NCBI GenBank assembly: GCA_945876515.1
Contig: CAMCPF010000174.1
Coordinates: 1 to 6,601, forward strand
DNA length: 6,601 nucleotides
From: Candidatus Kuenenia stuttgartensis
Lineage (GTDB): Bacteria; Planctomycetota; Planctomycetia; Pirellulales; UBA1268
Direction of reading: 5' to 3'
Numbering within the stretch: the first letter of the stretch is position 1; every line of letters starts with the position of its first letter. The position numbers were made by a program, and so were the translations under genes. Under the pieces are notes generated by a model. The model saw only the letters and a program-made list of their open reading frames with translations, had not been told where the DNA came from and made no database searches. Below are positions 6,266 to 6,601 of the stretch, piece after piece.

Positions 6266-6293
6266 TTGAACTGCCTGATCGTCAAACTATCCT
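6266..6293 (+). promoter_or_regulatory. Candidate sigma70 promoter for the Gly/Ser-rich protein gene
   Basis: TTGAAC (6266-6271; four of six) is followed after 16 bp by TATCCT (6288-6293; four of six). Transcription from about 6300 would leave a leader of roughly 80 nt before the ATG at 6380. The leader contains a 5-bp stem, GGAGC 6329-6333 with GCTCC 6342-6346. The match is modest, but the local AT enrichment supports a promoter here. Confidence 0.35.
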
Positions 6294-6371
6294 CGCTCGG
6301 ACAGCGGATCGTCACCCGGAACTGGTCGGGAGCGGCGAGGTGCTCCGCGGACCGTGATTCACAAATTATCT

Positions 6372-6375
6372 GGAG
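6372..6375 (+). promoter_or_regulatory. Shine-Dalgarno for the Gly/Ser-rich protein gene
   Basis: GGAG lies 4 nt before the ATG at 6380 and 10 nt before a second in-frame ATG at 6386. Neither distance is ideal. The surrounding sequence is AT-rich (caaattatc), which favours an open initiation site. The two starts differ by only two residues and do not change the signal peptide. Confidence 0.5.
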
Positions 6376-6379
6376 ATTG

Positions 6380-6601
6380 ATGGCAATGTCGAAGAGTCGC
6401 TGGATGAAGGTTGCGGGTGTCCTCACGTTCGCCGCGGTCGCCGCGGCGACTTGCGACGCTCAGGCTGGCTGGGGTCACCGTCACGGCAGCTACGGCTCGT
6501 CGGGCGGCAGCTCGGGTGGCTCGTCGGGCGGCAGCTACGGCTCGGCCGGCGGCTACGTCACGTCGGGCTACTCCGAGGGCTACTCGGCCGCGATGCCGAT
6601 C
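6380..6601 (+). CDS. Secreted Gly/Ser/Tyr-rich protein, N-terminal part (TIGR03000-like)
   Basis: 74 residues are visible before the right edge; the frame is open throughout. A Sec signal peptide is clear: SKSRWMK, hydrophobic 11-24, and likely cleavage after Ala29 in the AQA motif (27-29). The mature protein starts GWGHRHGSYGSSGG and continues as low-complexity Gly/Ser with Tyr at intervals (38, 53, 59, 64, 68). This style of signal peptide followed by a Gly/Ser tract is common in planctomycete paralogous proteins that often end in a small TIGR03000 beta domain. That domain would lie outside the window, so the assignment is inference. Function is not known; a cell-surface or structural role is plausible. 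Translation probably starts at 6380. It is divergent from the CaMKII association-domain gene, with a candidate promoter about 90 bp upstream. Confidence 0.75.
   Translation, partial: MAMSKSRWMKVAGVLTFAAVAAATCDAQAGWGHRHGSYGSSGGSSGGSSGGSYGSAGGYVTSGYSEGYSAAMPI
6485..6544 (+). repeat. 45-bp periodic repeat encoding the Gly/Ser tract
   Basis: ggcagctacggctcg occurs at 6485-6499 and again at 6530-6544, exactly 45 bp apart (15 residues). Between them are shorter copies of a tcgggcggcagc-type unit. The encoded pattern is GSYGSSGGSSGGSSG followed by GSYGSAGG. This is a coding low-complexity repeat, prone to expansion and contraction by slippage. Confidence 0.8.

Noticed and set aside
6181..6426. 81-codon minus-strand frame in the right intergenic region
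   Set aside because: It starts with GTG inside the signal-peptide region of the Gly/Ser-rich gene, crosses its predicted promoter, and shows no domain or ribosome binding site.
6485..6601. Possible CRISPR-like or satellite repeat
   Set aside because: The repeats are in frame, encode Gly/Ser continuously, and lack unique spacers; this is coding low complexity.

Overview
This is a GC-rich bacterial chromosomal window with dense, short-spaced genes and strong G/C bias at third codon positions. The best guess for the source is a member of the Planctomycetota. The main reason is the gene entering at the right edge, a secreted Gly/Ser-rich protein whose N-terminus resembles a planctomycete paralogous family (TIGR03000-like). 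The GATase1-like membrane protein beside an ABC ATPase and the bacterial CaMKII-association-domain protein also fit. This assignment is inference from protein style; there is no rRNA or other phylogenetic marker here.

Layout. (1) 1-933, minus strand: the N-terminal 311 residues of 2-isopropylmalate synthase (leuA), cut by the left edge. (2) 934-1131: a divergent intergenic region. (3) 1132-4624, plus strand: a compact three-gene cluster in which each junction is a 4-nt ATGA overlap. It holds a MazG-like nucleotide pyrophosphohydrolase with a cysteine-rich tail, a 752-residue exported membrane protein with a GATase1-like region and two transmembrane helices, and an ABC-2-type transporter ATPase. 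No polytopic permease follows the ATPase. (4) 4783-5553, plus strand: an exported FKBP-type peptidyl-prolyl isomerase with a strong Shine-Dalgarno. (5) 5584-5994, minus strand: a small SnoaL/NTF2-like protein of the CaMKII association-domain family, converging on the FKBP gene with a GC hairpin in the 30-bp gap. (6) 5995-6379: a divergent intergenic region with an AT-richer island, a good minus-strand promoter, a weaker plus-strand promoter, hairpins and a perfect 12-bp palindrome. (7) 6380-6601, plus strand: the secreted Gly/Ser-rich protein, cut by the right edge.

How the genes relate. leuA is the committed step of leucine synthesis and is transcribed away from the rest. The membrane protein and ABC ATPase are probably parts of one envelope-associated ABC-2-type system, with the MazG-like gene translationally coupled upstream. 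The FKBP is an independent envelope folding factor. Nothing here looks like a mobile element, CRISPR array, phage region or RNA gene, and I see no clear sign of a new multi-gene system. The points most worth a second look are the ABC ATPase without a permease, the MazG fused to a Cys-rich tail, the recent-looking 18-bp in-frame duplication, and the palindrome-bearing divergent promoter region.
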